The notes beneath the pieces are model-generated. The model saw nothing but the letters and a program-made list of their open reading frames with translations. It made no database searches and was not told the DNA's origin. From CBDCVY01 sp965223245 (GTDB lineage: Bacteria > Nitrospinota > Nitrospinia > Nitrospinales > Nitrospinaceae), in the NCBI GenBank assembly GCA_965223245.1, contig CBDCVY010000013.1, positions 3,844,001 through 3,908,000 on the forward strand: a DNA stretch of 64,000 nucleotides, written 5' to 3'. This document shows positions 52,865 to 62,594 of this stretch, piece after piece (position 1 is the first letter of the stretch; each line of letters opens with the position of its first letter). The position numbers and the translations under genes were made by a program.

Positions 52865-53475
52865 TCCACTTTTCTCACTGCACGAACTCCTCCGTTGGCA
52901 CAACTGCTTAACCTTCGAATATTGGAAAACCCCTTTACAAAATAATAAGTATACGCACAGCAATCGGTAAGATCCGTTTCTGGCCTTTCGCCAGTCCAAT
53001 ACCAATAGGCTGAACCTTTAGAAAATTGCTTTGAAAGGTGTAATGGGTTATTTGAATCATGATCCCAGGCCAACACATTTTCTATGGTGTCATCGTAAAT
53101 ACCGTAAAGTTCAATTACCGTGGGCATTCGCCAATCACTATAGCCTCCTGTTTTTAAATTTTTTACGTATTCTTCTGATTCATACCAATTTAAACACTGT
53201 CCTAAATCAGCATAACTGTCTTTTTGAGTCCACATTAATCCATGATTATCAGTGATGGTTCCGTCATTATTATTGGTCAGAATTACCTTGGGAGGAGGTG
53301 GCGGTGGCGGAACATATTGGGGGGCTTCAAAAGGTACTCGAGATTTATAGGGTGTGAAATCATTAGCCTCGGACAAAGAGGTAAGGAATAATTGAAAAGT
53401 CGCTAAACTAATAACCCAAACAATAGATCTAAAAAATTTTATGTTTGATAACGCTAATAAAAAAATCATTTCCAC
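52861..53475 (-). CDS. secreted DUF1566 (Lcl C-terminal domain) protein
   Basis: A signal peptide (about residues 12-37, ending SEAND) is followed by a Pro-rich hinge of seven prolines and a DUF1566 domain (about 65-204: NNDGTITDNHGLMWTQKD, LKTGGYSDWRMPTVIELYGIYD, YWTGERPET, CANGGVRAVRKV). Members resemble C-type-lectin-fold surface proteins, one from Legionella binding glycosaminoglycan. Several cysteines probably form disulfides. Convergent with phoU. Confidence 0.82.
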   Translation of the reverse strand: MEMIFLLALSNIKFFRSIVWVISLATFQLFLTSLSEANDFTPYKSRVPFEAPQYVPPPPPPPKVILTNNNDGTITDNHGLMWTQKDSYADLGQCLNWYESEEYVKNLKTGGYSDWRMPTVIELYGIYDDTIENVLAWDHDSNNPLHLSKQFSKGSAYWYWTGERPETDLTDCCAYTYYFVKGFSNIRRLSSCANGGVRAVRKVD

Positions 53476-53557
53476 CCTTATCTAATTGTTCTGCACTATT
53501 GTATACTTTCAAAAATAGAAAGCCAATGTTTAACAGTGTATTCAGAAAAATAAAATA

Positions 53558-53872
53558 ATGTCTAAAATTTTTGTTTGTAAAGCTTTGGAGTTATCCAATA
53601 ACAAAGGAATAACAATTGATGTTGGTGATAAAACCATTGCTTTATTTAGTTTGGATGGTCAAGTATTTGCCATTGATGATTTTTGCCGCCACCGTGGAGG
53701 TCATTTAGGTGGAGGCTTATTACAAGGGGAAATTGTCATCTGCCCTTTGCACGGCTGGCGTTATAATATCACTAATGGTAAATGCCTTTCTCATCCAAAG
53801 GGAGATGTCCTAAGTTATCCGGTAGTTATAGAAAATGAAAATGTATATTTACTTGTAAAAGAAAATATTTAG
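53558..53872 (+). CDS. Rieske-type [2Fe-2S] ferredoxin
   Basis: A single Rieske domain of 104 residues. Cluster ligands are C43 and H45 (CRHRGG) and C62 and H65 (CPLHGW). No signal peptide or membrane anchor, so it is a soluble ferredoxin of the NirD/BphA3 type that passes electrons to an oxygenase or reductase not encoded nearby. Transcribed alone. Confidence 0.9.
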   Translation: MSKIFVCKALELSNNKGITIDVGDKTIALFSLDGQVFAIDDFCRHRGGHLGGGLLQGEIVICPLHGWRYNITNGKCLSHPKGDVLSYPVVIENENVYLLVKENI

Positions 53873-53883
53873 TATTGAATCTG

Positions 53884-56463
53884 CTAGATATCAACTTTTC
53901 TGAGAGTATAGATGGGTTTATTTTTTAGGACATCCCAGCTGCTAAGAATCCCCGTGATGGTAGTTAAGAAAACTGCAGCTAAAAACGCCCAACCTAGAGG
54001 GGTAATCCGGAAATGCCAGTCTGATTTAACAACGTATTCCATAATTCCCCAAGACAATCCTAAAGATAAGAATACTCCAATTCCAGCAGCAATAATCCCC
54101 AAAACCGCATATTCATATCCAAGGATTGAGGCTACAACTTGCCGTTTAGCTCCCAAAGTTTTCAATATTGCAGATTCTTTTAAACGCCGAAACTTTGTTG
54201 AAGCGACTGCACCTGACAAAATGAATAAACCCGAAAAAATGGCAAAACCGGACATGAAATCTACCAGGGTTAAGAGTTTATTGACTACCGATTCGACAGT
54301 TTCAACGATGTCCCGTGTTCCTAATGCAGTTATATTTGGCAAGGCTTGCACGACTGCTTGTTGTAGAGGAAGCTCTTTCTCTTTATCAACATTGACTGTG
54401 CTAACAAAAGTAACTGGTGCACCTTCTAAAGCACCCGGAGAAAAAATCATATAAAAATTAGTTCGCATATTGCGCCAATTTACTTTGCGAATACTGGTAA
54501 CCGTCGCAGATATTTTTATACCCTGAATATCCATGGTAAGTTGAGAACCTATACTGGCCCCCAATCTCTTGGCCCCATCTTCTTCAATCGAAACCAGGGA
54601 TTTTGAAGCCTCATCTTTTGACCACCATTTTCCTTTAACTATGGTGTTATCTCGCTCCGGTGGATCCGCCATATAAGTGGTTACAAATTCACGAGTGATG
54701 AACCATTCTTCTTCGTGACGTTTGTTGTATTTCCACGAATCGGCACGACGTTCATCAATGCTGTGAAACCGTGATCTTACTAATGGGGTTAAAGTTTTTT
54801 CGGCATTTGGAGCAATGGATTCAACTACCTTTTCAAAAGTTTGAGTTTGATCTCTTTGAATATCAATGAAAAAGAAATTTGGAGGTCGAGCCTCAGTATT
54901 TCCATTCAACATAGAAACCATATCCATTTGTACAAGACGAATTGTGAGCACTAACATGATTCCCATTCCCAATGCAGTAATGATTGAAGCCGCTTGGTTA
55001 TTAGGTCGATATAAATTTGCTAACCCGTAACGACGAGTCATACGTTTGGAAGGAGGAAGCTTGCGAATCAATTTTAAAATTATTAAAGAAATTCCACTTA
55101 GTAAGCAGGCGGAAATTATTAATGCTAATAAAAAAACCAAACCACGTTTGATTGATTCAGCTTGCCAAAAAATCATACCTGCTAAACCGATGGAAAAAAT
55201 GGTTCCCATTAGCCATCTTTGACGACGGGAACCTTTTACAAGCTCCTCCTCTTCAGCAATGTGGCGAAATAATCTTAATGGTCTTGTTCGAACCGCACGG
55301 ATGAGGGGCCAAAGTGTGAACAGTAAAGTAGTAATTACTCCCAGGAGTAACGATTGTATTGCAGGTTCCCACATAAACTCGGGTTCCACTTTTAAGGTTA
55401 ACAGGTCACTGAGTTTTGAGGGTAATAAGTGTTGAAACGCATAACCGATGCTAACTCCTAAAAGACTTCCAACCAAACCCAATAAAAGAGATTGTATTAA
55501 GTAAATTGTAAAAATGGTTTTTGAAGATGCTCCAAGACAATTAAGAATAGCGATGGTATCTAATTTTTGTGCCATGAAAGTTTTTATGATCATGGCAATG
55601 CCAATGCCACCCATAAGCAGAGCAATTACCCCCACTGAACCTAAATATTTTCCCATACGATCAATCGAATTTGTCAGAGAGGATTCCTTATCCTTAAAAG
55701 TCCGCATTGAAGTTGCTTTGTCTTTCAATCCTTTCTGTAACAAAGAGGCAGCATTTTCAACATCAAAGTTGGAGGGAAGATGAATAAAGGTTTTATGTTT
55801 TACCCGACTTCCGGGAGCGATTAGTTTTGCTTGTCCCAGGGTCTCATGTGAAATCATGACGCGTGGGCCAATACTGAAGGCCCGTGAAATTCGGTCAGGT
55901 TCAGCTTCTATGATTCCGGTTATTTTTACTTGGGTTGCTCCTAATTGAAATGTGTTTCCCAATTTTAAGTTAGTTTTGATTAGAAAGTTTGGTTCTACTA
56001 TTGCACCGTTTCCGGAAATCAACTGGCTAAGCGGAAGAGCAGGGCGAGTTTTTAATTCACCATAAAATGGATAATATGGTGGTTTTGAAGGAATTGATTT
56101 TATTTCAGCTAAAATATTGGCAGTTTTATTTTCTACAGAAGAAGGGAACCGAGCCATAGCATTCAATTCTTTGATAAAAGCAAATTCTGTTTGTGGTGGA
56201 AGAATTTGCTTTTGAAAATTTTTATCTTGGTCACTTTGTTCCCAACTACTTGATATGACTATGTCTGCGGCGAGAAGTCCTTTGGATTCTTTCTGAATAG
56301 CCTGTTCCAAAATTTTAGAAAAACTTTGGATGGTCATTACTGCCCCAACTCCTATGGCAAGGCAAATGATAAAAAAGATAAACCGTCTTCCCGCCCCACG
56401 GCATTCGTTCCAGGCTAAAGTAAAAATTTGTTTAAAAGAAAGTCGACGATTAGAAATAGTCAT
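53884..56463 (-). CDS. ybbP: FtsX-like ABC permease (YbbP family)
   Basis: An 859-residue permease with about ten hydrophobic segments, two MacB-type periplasmic regions and two FtsX domains (about 275-395 and 740-855). It begins FKQIFTLAWNECRGAGRRF, typical of YbbP. The gene overlaps the ATPase gene (ATGA) and the pair is divergent from tesA, the same arrangement as tesA-ybbA-ybbP in E. coli. The substrate is unknown; lipoprotein or lipid export is a common suggestion. Confidence 0.88.
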   Translation of the reverse strand: MTISNRRLSFKQIFTLAWNECRGAGRRFIFFIICLAIGVGAVMTIQSFSKILEQAIQKESKGLLAADIVISSSWEQSDQDKNFQKQILPPQTEFAFIKELNAMARFPSSVENKTANILAEIKSIPSKPPYYPFYGELKTRPALPLSQLISGNGAIVEPNFLIKTNLKLGNTFQLGATQVKITGIIEAEPDRISRAFSIGPRVMISHETLGQAKLIAPGSRVKHKTFIHLPSNFDVENAASLLQKGLKDKATSMRTFKDKESSLTNSIDRMGKYLGSVGVIALLMGGIGIAMIIKTFMAQKLDTIAILNCLGASSKTIFTIYLIQSLLLGLVGSLLGVSIGYAFQHLLPSKLSDLLTLKVEPEFMWEPAIQSLLLGVITTLLFTLWPLIRAVRTRPLRLFRHIAEEEELVKGSRRQRWLMGTIFSIGLAGMIFWQAESIKRGLVFLLALIISACLLSGISLIILKLIRKLPPSKRMTRRYGLANLYRPNNQAASIITALGMGIMLVLTIRLVQMDMVSMLNGNTEARPPNFFFIDIQRDQTQTFEKVVESIAPNAEKTLTPLVRSRFHSIDERRADSWKYNKRHEEEWFITREFVTTYMADPPERDNTIVKGKWWSKDEASKSLVSIEEDGAKRLGASIGSQLTMDIQGIKISATVTSIRKVNWRNMRTNFYMIFSPGALEGAPVTFVSTVNVDKEKELPLQQAVVQALPNITALGTRDIVETVESVVNKLLTLVDFMSGFAIFSGLFILSGAVASTKFRRLKESAILKTLGAKRQVVASILGYEYAVLGIIAAGIGVFLSLGLSWGIMEYVVKSDWHFRITPLGWAFLAAVFLTTITGILSSWDVLKNKPIYTLRKVDI

Positions 56464-57140
56464 GCTTTTGTGTTAAGAGTGTCATTAATAATTTTACCGT
56501 CTTCCATTGTTAAGATACGTTGGGATTTTTTGGCAATATGATTTTCATGAGTGACAAGAAGGATAGTAGCTTGTTTGACTCTATGTAATTCAGAAATAAG
56601 CTCTAAGATACGGTCGCTGTTTTTGCTGTCTAAATTTCCTGTCGGTTCATCCGCCAGTACTATATCCGGCTCATTGATAAAAGCGCGAGCTAAAGACAAT
56701 CTCTGTTGTTCTCCACCTGAAAGTTGAGAGGGATAATGATGAAAACGCTCACTTAAACCCACGGTTCCTAAAAGATCTTTAGATTTTTTGTGAGCACTAC
56801 TTGTACCGTTCAATTCTGCAGAAAGAATCACATTTTCTAAAGCGGTTAAAGTGGGGATTAGATGAAAATTTTGAAAAACAAAACCGAATCTTTCTCCTCT
56901 CAGTTGAGCTAATTCATCCTCATTGAGTTTTGTGATATCCTCTCCATCCACTAAAATTGATCCGGTGGAAGGTATATCTAGCCCTGCTAATAGACTAAGT
57001 AACGTGGTCTTGCCACTTCCTGAGGGGCCAGTAACAGCAACAAATTGTCCCTTGGGTACCATTAGATTAATACCCTTTAGTATATCGACGCGGTGACCGC
57101 CGCCGTGTAATGATTTTGTTAAGTCAATGGTTTGGATCAT
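56460..57140 (-). CDS. ybbA: ABC transporter ATPase (YbbA family)
   Basis: ATPase with Walker A (VTGPSGSGKTTLL), Q-loop (VFQNFHLIPTLTALENV), signature (QLSGGEQQRLSLARA), Walker B (DIVLADEPTGNLDS) and His switch (LLVTHENH), of the LolD/MacB-YbbA class. I chose ATG 57140 (MIQTIDLTKSL). An upstream frame to 57206 would run through the divergent promoter region and adds an atypical N-terminus. Translation of the permease is coupled through ATGA. Confidence 0.92.
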   Translation of the reverse strand: MIQTIDLTKSLHGGGHRVDILKGINLMVPKGQFVAVTGPSGSGKTTLLSLLAGLDIPSTGSILVDGEDITKLNEDELAQLRGERFGFVFQNFHLIPTLTALENVILSAELNGTSSAHKKSKDLLGTVGLSERFHHYPSQLSGGEQQRLSLARAFINEPDIVLADEPTGNLDSKNSDRILELISELHRVKQATILLVTHENHIAKKSQRILTMEDGKIINDTLNTKA

Positions 57141-57220
57141 TTGATAAACTGTATTTGATAAAATGTTAAAAGTAACCCACAAGCAATTATGTAAATACGC
57201 AAACATATTGGATAGCGCTT

Positions 57221-57865
57221 ATGAATTATTTTTACAAAGTCAGGCGGTTGATGCCAGTTGTTTTTTTATTAGTCTTGATTTGGGGTTTGTCCATGCATGA
57301 TGGGGAGGCGAATTCCAAACCGGTAATTTTGGCTTTTGGTGATAGCCTTACCGCAGGTTATATGGTCCCGGAAAATGAGAGTTACCCTGAAAGATTACAA
57401 AAGCTTCTCAAGGAGAAAGGCTATTCTCATAAAGTTATCAATGCCGGGGTGACTGGGGATACCACTGCTGGAGGTGTTCGACGTATTAATTGGTTGCTCA
57501 AGCATAAACCGGAAATCGTGATCCTTGAACTGGGAGCTAATGATGGCCTACGAGGTTTGCCAATAGAAGAAATGAGAAAAAATTTATCCAAGATTATCGA
57601 ATCCTGTTTAGATAGTGGAGCGCAAGTGCTTTTAGCGGGGATGAAAATACCACCCAATTATGGTCTTGAATATACGAACGAGTTTGAAAAAAGTTTTTCA
57701 ATTTTAGCAAAAAAATATAACTTACCTTTTATTCCTTTCTTTTTAGAAGATGTGGCTGCTCATCGTGAACTAACACAACCTGACGGTATTCATCCAGTGG
57801 GAAAAGGTTATAACCATGTTACCCATACAGTGTGGAAACACCTACAACCTATGTTAGAAAACTAA
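57221..57865 (+). CDS. tesA: TesA-type SGNH esterase/lysophospholipase
   Basis: A signal peptide (about residues 10-31) precedes a small SGNH hydrolase. Block I is LAFGDSLTAGY (Ser), then the Gly block (INAGVTGDTTAGG), Asn in LELGANDGL, and Asp-His in PDGIHPVGKGY. These cover the full catalytic and oxyanion set. Periplasmic esterase, thioesterase or lysophospholipase activity is expected. It is divergent from the YbbA/YbbP ABC pair, as in E. coli, which suggests a shared envelope-lipid task. Confidence 0.92.
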   Translation: MNYFYKVRRLMPVVFLLVLIWGLSMHDGEANSKPVILAFGDSLTAGYMVPENESYPERLQKLLKEKGYSHKVINAGVTGDTTAGGVRRINWLLKHKPEIVILELGANDGLRGLPIEEMRKNLSKIIESCLDSGAQVLLAGMKIPPNYGLEYTNEFEKSFSILAKKYNLPFIPFFLEDVAAHRELTQPDGIHPVGKGYNHVTHTVWKHLQPMLEN

Positions 57866-57875
57866 ATGTATTTAT

Positions 57876-58970
57876 TCACATTTCTTTGATACAACTCATC
57901 AATTTCTGAAGACATTTTCCTGATTTTTGAAGTTGGATGGCTAAATTAAAAGCCCTTTGGAAGTCAATAGTGTTTTGAAATTGAGTTTTTAAGGTAGCCG
58001 CTTGATGCGCTATCATGACAGCCGCGGGGCCAGAGCTATCTTTTAAAGCACGTTCTCCAAGTTCGGCAACATTCTCTCGAGATGTGGAGACTTCTTTAAG
58101 TTCCTCAAAGGCTGTTTGAATTTTACCCAAGGTGGTTTCATCATACATTGATTCAAAGTGCAGAATTTCCTCCCCGGTTTCTCTTTCTTTAGAGTGAATA
58201 AATAATTTAGCTTTTTTATGAATCCCATATAAAGTTGTACCCTCCATCCCATTGCCAATAATTACAGTATTGAAGTCGCTTAATTTCGCAGCAGCTAACA
58301 TGGGTTCTTCATAACCCGGATGAAAATAGTTTGTAGCTAGAAAATTATTTTTAGCTTTTAATGGTATGAGCATTTTTTCGAAAGTAGCTAGCATGGGGCG
58401 TTTTACAATTTCTTTGCGCAGGTCCTGCAATGAGTCAAGCTTTGGATGGCTTTGTTGTGTGCTGAGGTATCCAAATCCATTGCGTTGAATAAGGATTTTC
58501 CTTTGTTCAAATGATGTGTCAGTTGGGACTCCATAATAATTAACCAGTAAATCTTCAAATGTAATTCCAAACTTTGGTGGTAACGGTAAAGAAGAATGGC
58601 CATATACGGGGAGCCCCATTTCAGCTAAAACCGGTAATGTATAAAAGCCAAAATAAGGGATTCGTTGAAACCCGTCAAATGCATCGGCGATCTGAAGAAG
58701 GTTATCTAATTCAATAGATTGTTTATGAGTGGAACTGTCTAAGGCCCGCCAGAAGCCAATATTTTCTTCGAGTGTTTCGCGTTTCATTCTAAGCGAAATG
58801 AGAAATAATCCTGATCTCACTGCAGAAACTTTATTTTCGAGAACCAAGGAAAGCCCGTCTTGTGCTTCTTGCTCGGTGAGGTTTTTGCTCATGTTGGGAC
58901 CTGTGGCTATCTTTAGTAGATAACCCTTCATGCGCTCTTCAGGAGAAATATTTTGTAAAGTATTGTTCAT
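57876..58970 (-). CDS. TrpD-like (anthranilate phosphoribosyltransferase fold, YbiB-type) protein
   Basis: The fold of glycosyl transferase family 3 is visible: a helical N-domain (LTEQEAQDGLSLVLENKVSAVRSGLFLISLRMK) and a C-domain with LAEMGLPVYGH and TVIIGNGMEGTTLYG. The phosphoribosyl motif GTGGD of true TrpD is not clear, so it probably belongs to the TrpD-related YbiB type, some of which bind nucleic acids. It is transcribed divergently from a radical SAM gene, 72 bases apart. Confidence 0.72.
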   Translation of the reverse strand: MNNTLQNISPEERMKGYLLKIATGPNMSKNLTEQEAQDGLSLVLENKVSAVRSGLFLISLRMKRETLEENIGFWRALDSSTHKQSIELDNLLQIADAFDGFQRIPYFGFYTLPVLAEMGLPVYGHSSLPLPPKFGITFEDLLVNYYGVPTDTSFEQRKILIQRNGFGYLSTQQSHPKLDSLQDLRKEIVKRPMLATFEKMLIPLKAKNNFLATNYFHPGYEEPMLAAAKLSDFNTVIIGNGMEGTTLYGIHKKAKLFIHSKERETGEEILHFESMYDETTLGKIQTAFEELKEVSTSRENVAELGERALKDSSGPAAVMIAHQAATLKTQFQNTIDFQRAFNLAIQLQKSGKCLQKLMSCIKEM

Positions 58971-59042
58971 AAATTTATAGAAATCTGGTCACAGGGCTGT
59001 ATTTCGAGTAAGATTATATGTTTAACCCCTCAAATATTTTAA

Positions 59043-60758
59043 ATGGATACAAAAGAATTAAACTCATTTCAATTTAAACACTCCAAAGCACGAGAGGCCA
59101 AGGTATTGTTGGTTTATCCAAGTACCAATGATGTGGCGCTTGCTAATTTAGGTTTTCAAAGAGTGTATGCCATTCTAAACGAATTGGATGGGGTAACTTG
59201 CGACCGATTTAGTCTTCCACTGGGTTGGACACCCGAGCAGTCTACCTTGAAAACGGATCAAATGCGTTCCCATGATTTAGGTCTTTCACCCTTAGAATTT
59301 GACATCATCGCTTTTTCAATTTCTTTTGAGCCGGATTACCTCCATGTTGTAACCATCCTTAAATATTTTAACATTCCCTTAGACCGTAAGGAACGAGGAT
59401 TAAATTTCCCCATTATTGCTGCCGGAGGGTCGGCTTTGTTTATCAATCCTGAACCCTTAGCCGAGATTATGGATTTATGTTTTGTGGGTGAGGGAGAAGG
59501 ATTGGCAGATGCATTTTTTAAAGAATATACCGAAGGGCATTGGAAAAGCAGAGAGGAATTGCTAATTAATTCAGGAAAGATTCAGGGTATTTATGTACCT
59601 AAGTTTTTTCAACCTGTATACGAAGGAGAATACCAGGTTGATTTAAAACCTGTGGCCAAAAATCCGGATCGGGTAATACGTCATTGGGTTCCTGAAAACT
59701 CCAAGGACCTTTGTACACATTCTGAGTGGCATGATACTGGTTCAGCATTTAAAGATATGGCATTAATGGAAGTGACCCGTGGCTGCATTTGGGCTTGCCG
59801 CTTTTGCACTGCAGGTTTTATTTACCGTCCTCCGCGGGAGCCAAACCTTGAAGACACTTATAATTCACTATCGCAAGTCTTAAAAAATCAGGGAAAAGGG
59901 TTGTCTACCATTGGGTTAGTGGGGCCTTCGGTTACCGATCATCCTGATTTAATCACTTTGGCCCAGCGACTTGTTAACGAAGGGAAAAAACTTTCTTTCT
60001 CCTCATTGCGAATGGAAACTTTGACGGATGAGTTGGTGGATCTTATTTTACAAAGCGGTCAAAAAACTATTACCGTGGCTGTGGATGCACCTTCTGAACG
60101 AATGCGCGATGTAATTAATAAATCGGCCAGCGATGATTTTATTGTGGATAAATGTCGATTCCTAACTGAAAAAGGGATTTTGCACTTGAAGATTTATTCC
60201 ATTATTGGTCTGCCCTTGGAACAAGAGGAAGATATTGACCAATTTATTAAGCTTGTTAAATCCATTCAGCAGGCGTATGTGGATGCTTGTCGCATTCGCG
60301 GAAAGATTGGCAGCATTACCATTAGTTTAAGTCCTTTGGTTCCAAAACCAGGTACTCCATTCCAGTGGCATCCTATGGAATCGATTTCAGTTTTGAAAAA
60401 AAGGTTTATGAGAGTAAGAAAAGCGCTCAGTCGACTTCCTAATATTAATTTATCCTTTGGTTCTCCTAATGAAGCTTATTTGCAGACGTTTTTTTCACGA
60501 GGTGACCGTCGCGCTTTAAACTTTTTTAAAGAGTATTTATTGAATGGTCATGATGCTAAACATGCATTGCAAAAAATGGATCCTCATCCCGATCATGTAG
60601 TCTATCGACAATTCGAAAAAAATGACTTTCTTCCTTGGGATATCATTGACCACGGTTACAGCCCTAATTTTTTATGGCAGGATTATCAACGGGGATTGCG
60701 GGCAAAGCATACTCCTGTATGCGATACGGCCACTTGTAAGATTTGCGGTATTTGTTAG
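59043..60758 (+). CDS. B12-binding-domain-type radical SAM enzyme (TIGR03960-like)
   Basis: An N-terminal cobalamin-binding-like region (about 15-170: VLLVYPSTNDVALANLGF, IIAFSISFEPDYLHV, FPIIAAGGSALFINPEPLAEIMD) is followed by a radical SAM core with cluster motif CIWACRFC (CxxxCxxC) near residue 250. No DxHxxG cobalamin motif is obvious. Further motifs are LSFSSLRMETLTDELVDLI and LSPLVPKPGTPFQWHPM. A C-terminal CDTATCKICGIC adds more cysteines. The family has unknown substrates, and some members are fused to a TrmB/TGT-like part. A CDP-alcohol phosphatidyltransferase gene follows almost at once. Confidence 0.85.
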   Translation: MDTKELNSFQFKHSKAREAKVLLVYPSTNDVALANLGFQRVYAILNELDGVTCDRFSLPLGWTPEQSTLKTDQMRSHDLGLSPLEFDIIAFSISFEPDYLHVVTILKYFNIPLDRKERGLNFPIIAAGGSALFINPEPLAEIMDLCFVGEGEGLADAFFKEYTEGHWKSREELLINSGKIQGIYVPKFFQPVYEGEYQVDLKPVAKNPDRVIRHWVPENSKDLCTHSEWHDTGSAFKDMALMEVTRGCIWACRFCTAGFIYRPPREPNLEDTYNSLSQVLKNQGKGLSTIGLVGPSVTDHPDLITLAQRLVNEGKKLSFSSLRMETLTDELVDLILQSGQKTITVAVDAPSERMRDVINKSASDDFIVDKCRFLTEKGILHLKIYSIIGLPLEQEEDIDQFIKLVKSIQQAYVDACRIRGKIGSITISLSPLVPKPGTPFQWHPMESISVLKKRFMRVRKALSRLPNINLSFGSPNEAYLQTFFSRGDRRALNFFKEYLLNGHDAKHALQKMDPHPDHVVYRQFEKNDFLPWDIIDHGYSPNFLWQDYQRGLRAKHTPVCDTATCKICGIC

Positions 60759-60763
60759 AAAAT

Positions 60764-61657
60764 ATGGATACGATTGATACTTGTGAAAAGATGAATAAGC
60801 TTCCGGAGGATCACCGGTTTTTTGATATCAATGATCTTTGGTATTTCCCAAAACGGTGGGCTGTTCAATTTTTTTATCCCCTTCCAATTTCAGCAAATCA
60901 AATAACATTTCTAGCATTAATCATGGGATTAGTTTCCGCAGGAATTTATTTTTGGGGAGGAAGTACTGCTTTCATTTTGGGAGCAATTTTTTTGTACCTG
61001 AAATCATTTTTAGATAATGTGGATGGTAATTTAGCAAGAGTACGTGGAGAAGAAACCCGATTAGGACGATTTTTAGATTCCTTTTCGGATTTTGTAGTTG
61101 CTGTTTTGGTTTATGCAGCCGTTACCTGGAATTTGTCTTTGTTGTCCGCGCAACCAGGATACTATTGGGCTTTGGGAGGGATGGCCTTACTTAGCACTTT
61201 CATTCAATGCAGTTATTGGGTTTATTATTATGTGAATTACACACAGTGGGTGGGTTCTTATGAGTTAAATCGTGTGGACGAGGCAGTCACTTCTCAGGAT
61301 ATTAAGGAACTGGAAACCGGTGAAATCTCAAGTTTGACGTTTTATCTACAAAAGTTTCATCATTGGGTTTATGGATGGCAGGATCGATTAGTACAGCAGT
61401 TCGATGAAGTTTGTCGGCGAATTGCCGGCTATCATGAAACAGATAAAGAAAAAGAAATCTGGTTTGCTGATCAGAAATTTCTTAAGCTCATTGGCCCGTT
61501 ATGTGTTTGTACCAATTCTATGGGATTTGTTGTTTTTTCTTTGTTGGGAAAGATTGAATTATTTTTTTATTTGGTAATATTTCTAGGAAACTCTTACATG
61601 ACCGGTCTTTCTGTTTTAAAAATAAAATGGTTCAGGGAAAAAGTAAACCAAGCATAG
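60764..61657 (+). CDS. CDP-alcohol phosphatidyltransferase
   Basis: An integral membrane enzyme transferring a phosphoalcohol from a CDP-linked donor. The signature DGxxARx8Gx3Dx3D is complete in DNVDGNLARVRG and the following LGRFLDSFSD. About six hydrophobic segments are present. I chose ATG 60764; a TTG start at 60743 would overlap the radical SAM gene. The lipid headgroup (for example phosphatidylglycerol or inositol phosphate type) cannot be told from sequence. Close linkage suggests joint transcription with the radical SAM enzyme. Confidence 0.88.
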   Translation: MDTIDTCEKMNKLPEDHRFFDINDLWYFPKRWAVQFFYPLPISANQITFLALIMGLVSAGIYFWGGSTAFILGAIFLYLKSFLDNVDGNLARVRGEETRLGRFLDSFSDFVVAVLVYAAVTWNLSLLSAQPGYYWALGGMALLSTFIQCSYWVYYYVNYTQWVGSYELNRVDEAVTSQDIKELETGEISSLTFYLQKFHHWVYGWQDRLVQQFDEVCRRIAGYHETDKEKEIWFADQKFLKLIGPLCVCTNSMGFVVFSLLGKIELFFYLVIFLGNSYMTGLSVLKIKWFREKVNQA

Positions 61658-61697
61658 AAAGATAATTTTTTGTCGAAAAGAATAAGAGGCTTGGATA

Positions 61698-62357
61698 TCA
61701 GTTTCGTCTATAGTCAAAATTGGTTTCTTTAAATTTTTTGGATTGGAAAACAAGTTTGATTTTTAGTCTCAGATATTCCATTAGGAATTCATGACGTTTT
61801 AATACATCTATTTCTTCAAGAAAAAACTTTTTTTGATCTAAAGACATATCGAAAAGATAAGAAATTCGGTCTACAGCTTGGCTCAGAGTTTTACAATCTG
61901 ATAAGTCTGGCTTTACTTTTTGTGAGTTTTTTTCAGGCAGGGAATCAATAAACTGTCTAAAAGTACCCATTAGATTGTTCAATAAAGTATTATTGGGTTC
62001 CAAAGGTTGATCATTCACCGGATGCAGCCATTCTACCTCTGCTTGTCGGTAAGAGGTGTCTCCAAATTCTTTTATTATTTTGAATCTATTTTTCCCCTTC
62101 AAGACGATATCAAATTTGCCATCATCTAAGCGGTTCCATTTTTCTAAATTTCCGGCGCACCCTATGGGCTGAACTTCGGGTTTATTATAATATTCATTTT
62201 CCCATCCGGGTTTAAGAAGGACCATTCCAATCAATTGGTTATTTTTTATGGAATCTTCAACCATGTCACGGTATCTTGGTTCAAAAATGTGAAGGGATAG
62301 CGGAGTATCTGGAAAAAAAACTGAAGAAGGTAATGGGAAAATAGAAATTCGGTTCAT
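61698..62357 (-). CDS. Lon N-terminal-domain (PUA-like) protein
   Basis: A 219-residue protein similar to the substrate-binding N-domain of Lon: ISIFPLPSSVFFPDTPLSLHIFEPRYRDMVED, then GMVLLKP, PIGCAGNLEKWNRLDDGKFDIVLKGKNRF. There is no ATPase or protease part. Stand-alone members of this family are common and of unknown function, possibly adaptor proteins. Convergent with the phosphatidyltransferase gene. Confidence 0.85.
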   Translation of the reverse strand: MNRISIFPLPSSVFFPDTPLSLHIFEPRYRDMVEDSIKNNQLIGMVLLKPGWENEYYNKPEVQPIGCAGNLEKWNRLDDGKFDIVLKGKNRFKIIKEFGDTSYRQAEVEWLHPVNDQPLEPNNTLLNNLMGTFRQFIDSLPEKNSQKVKPDLSDCKTLSQAVDRISYLFDMSLDQKKFFLEEIDVLKRHEFLMEYLRLKIKLVFQSKKFKETNFDYRRN

Positions 62358-62507
62358 TTTTTAGTTCTTAATGGGTCGAAAGAGATATTTTTATTTAATT
62401 TTGTTGTATGGGAATTTTATCATCCTTAAAATTAAGGAAAAGGGATTTCCTGACAATTTAGAAAAAAACTCAAGCAATACTTCTTTTGGGGTATTATTGA
62501 TAGGCAA

Positions 62508-62530
62508 AATAAATCCTTCTAGGATTTATT
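62508..62530. promoter_or_regulatory. 23-bp inverted repeat upstream of the last gene
   Basis: Perfect 10-bp arms AATAAATCCT and AGGATTTATT flank a 3-base centre, 65 bases before the ATG at 62595. Symmetry and position suit a dimeric operator. The tiny loop and the lack of a following T-run make a terminator less likely. Confidence 0.45.
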
Positions 62531-62594
62531 GAATCCACATTAAGTAACAAACCGCAAAGTTTGATTTTTTTTTAATAACTAATACTTTAATGCC

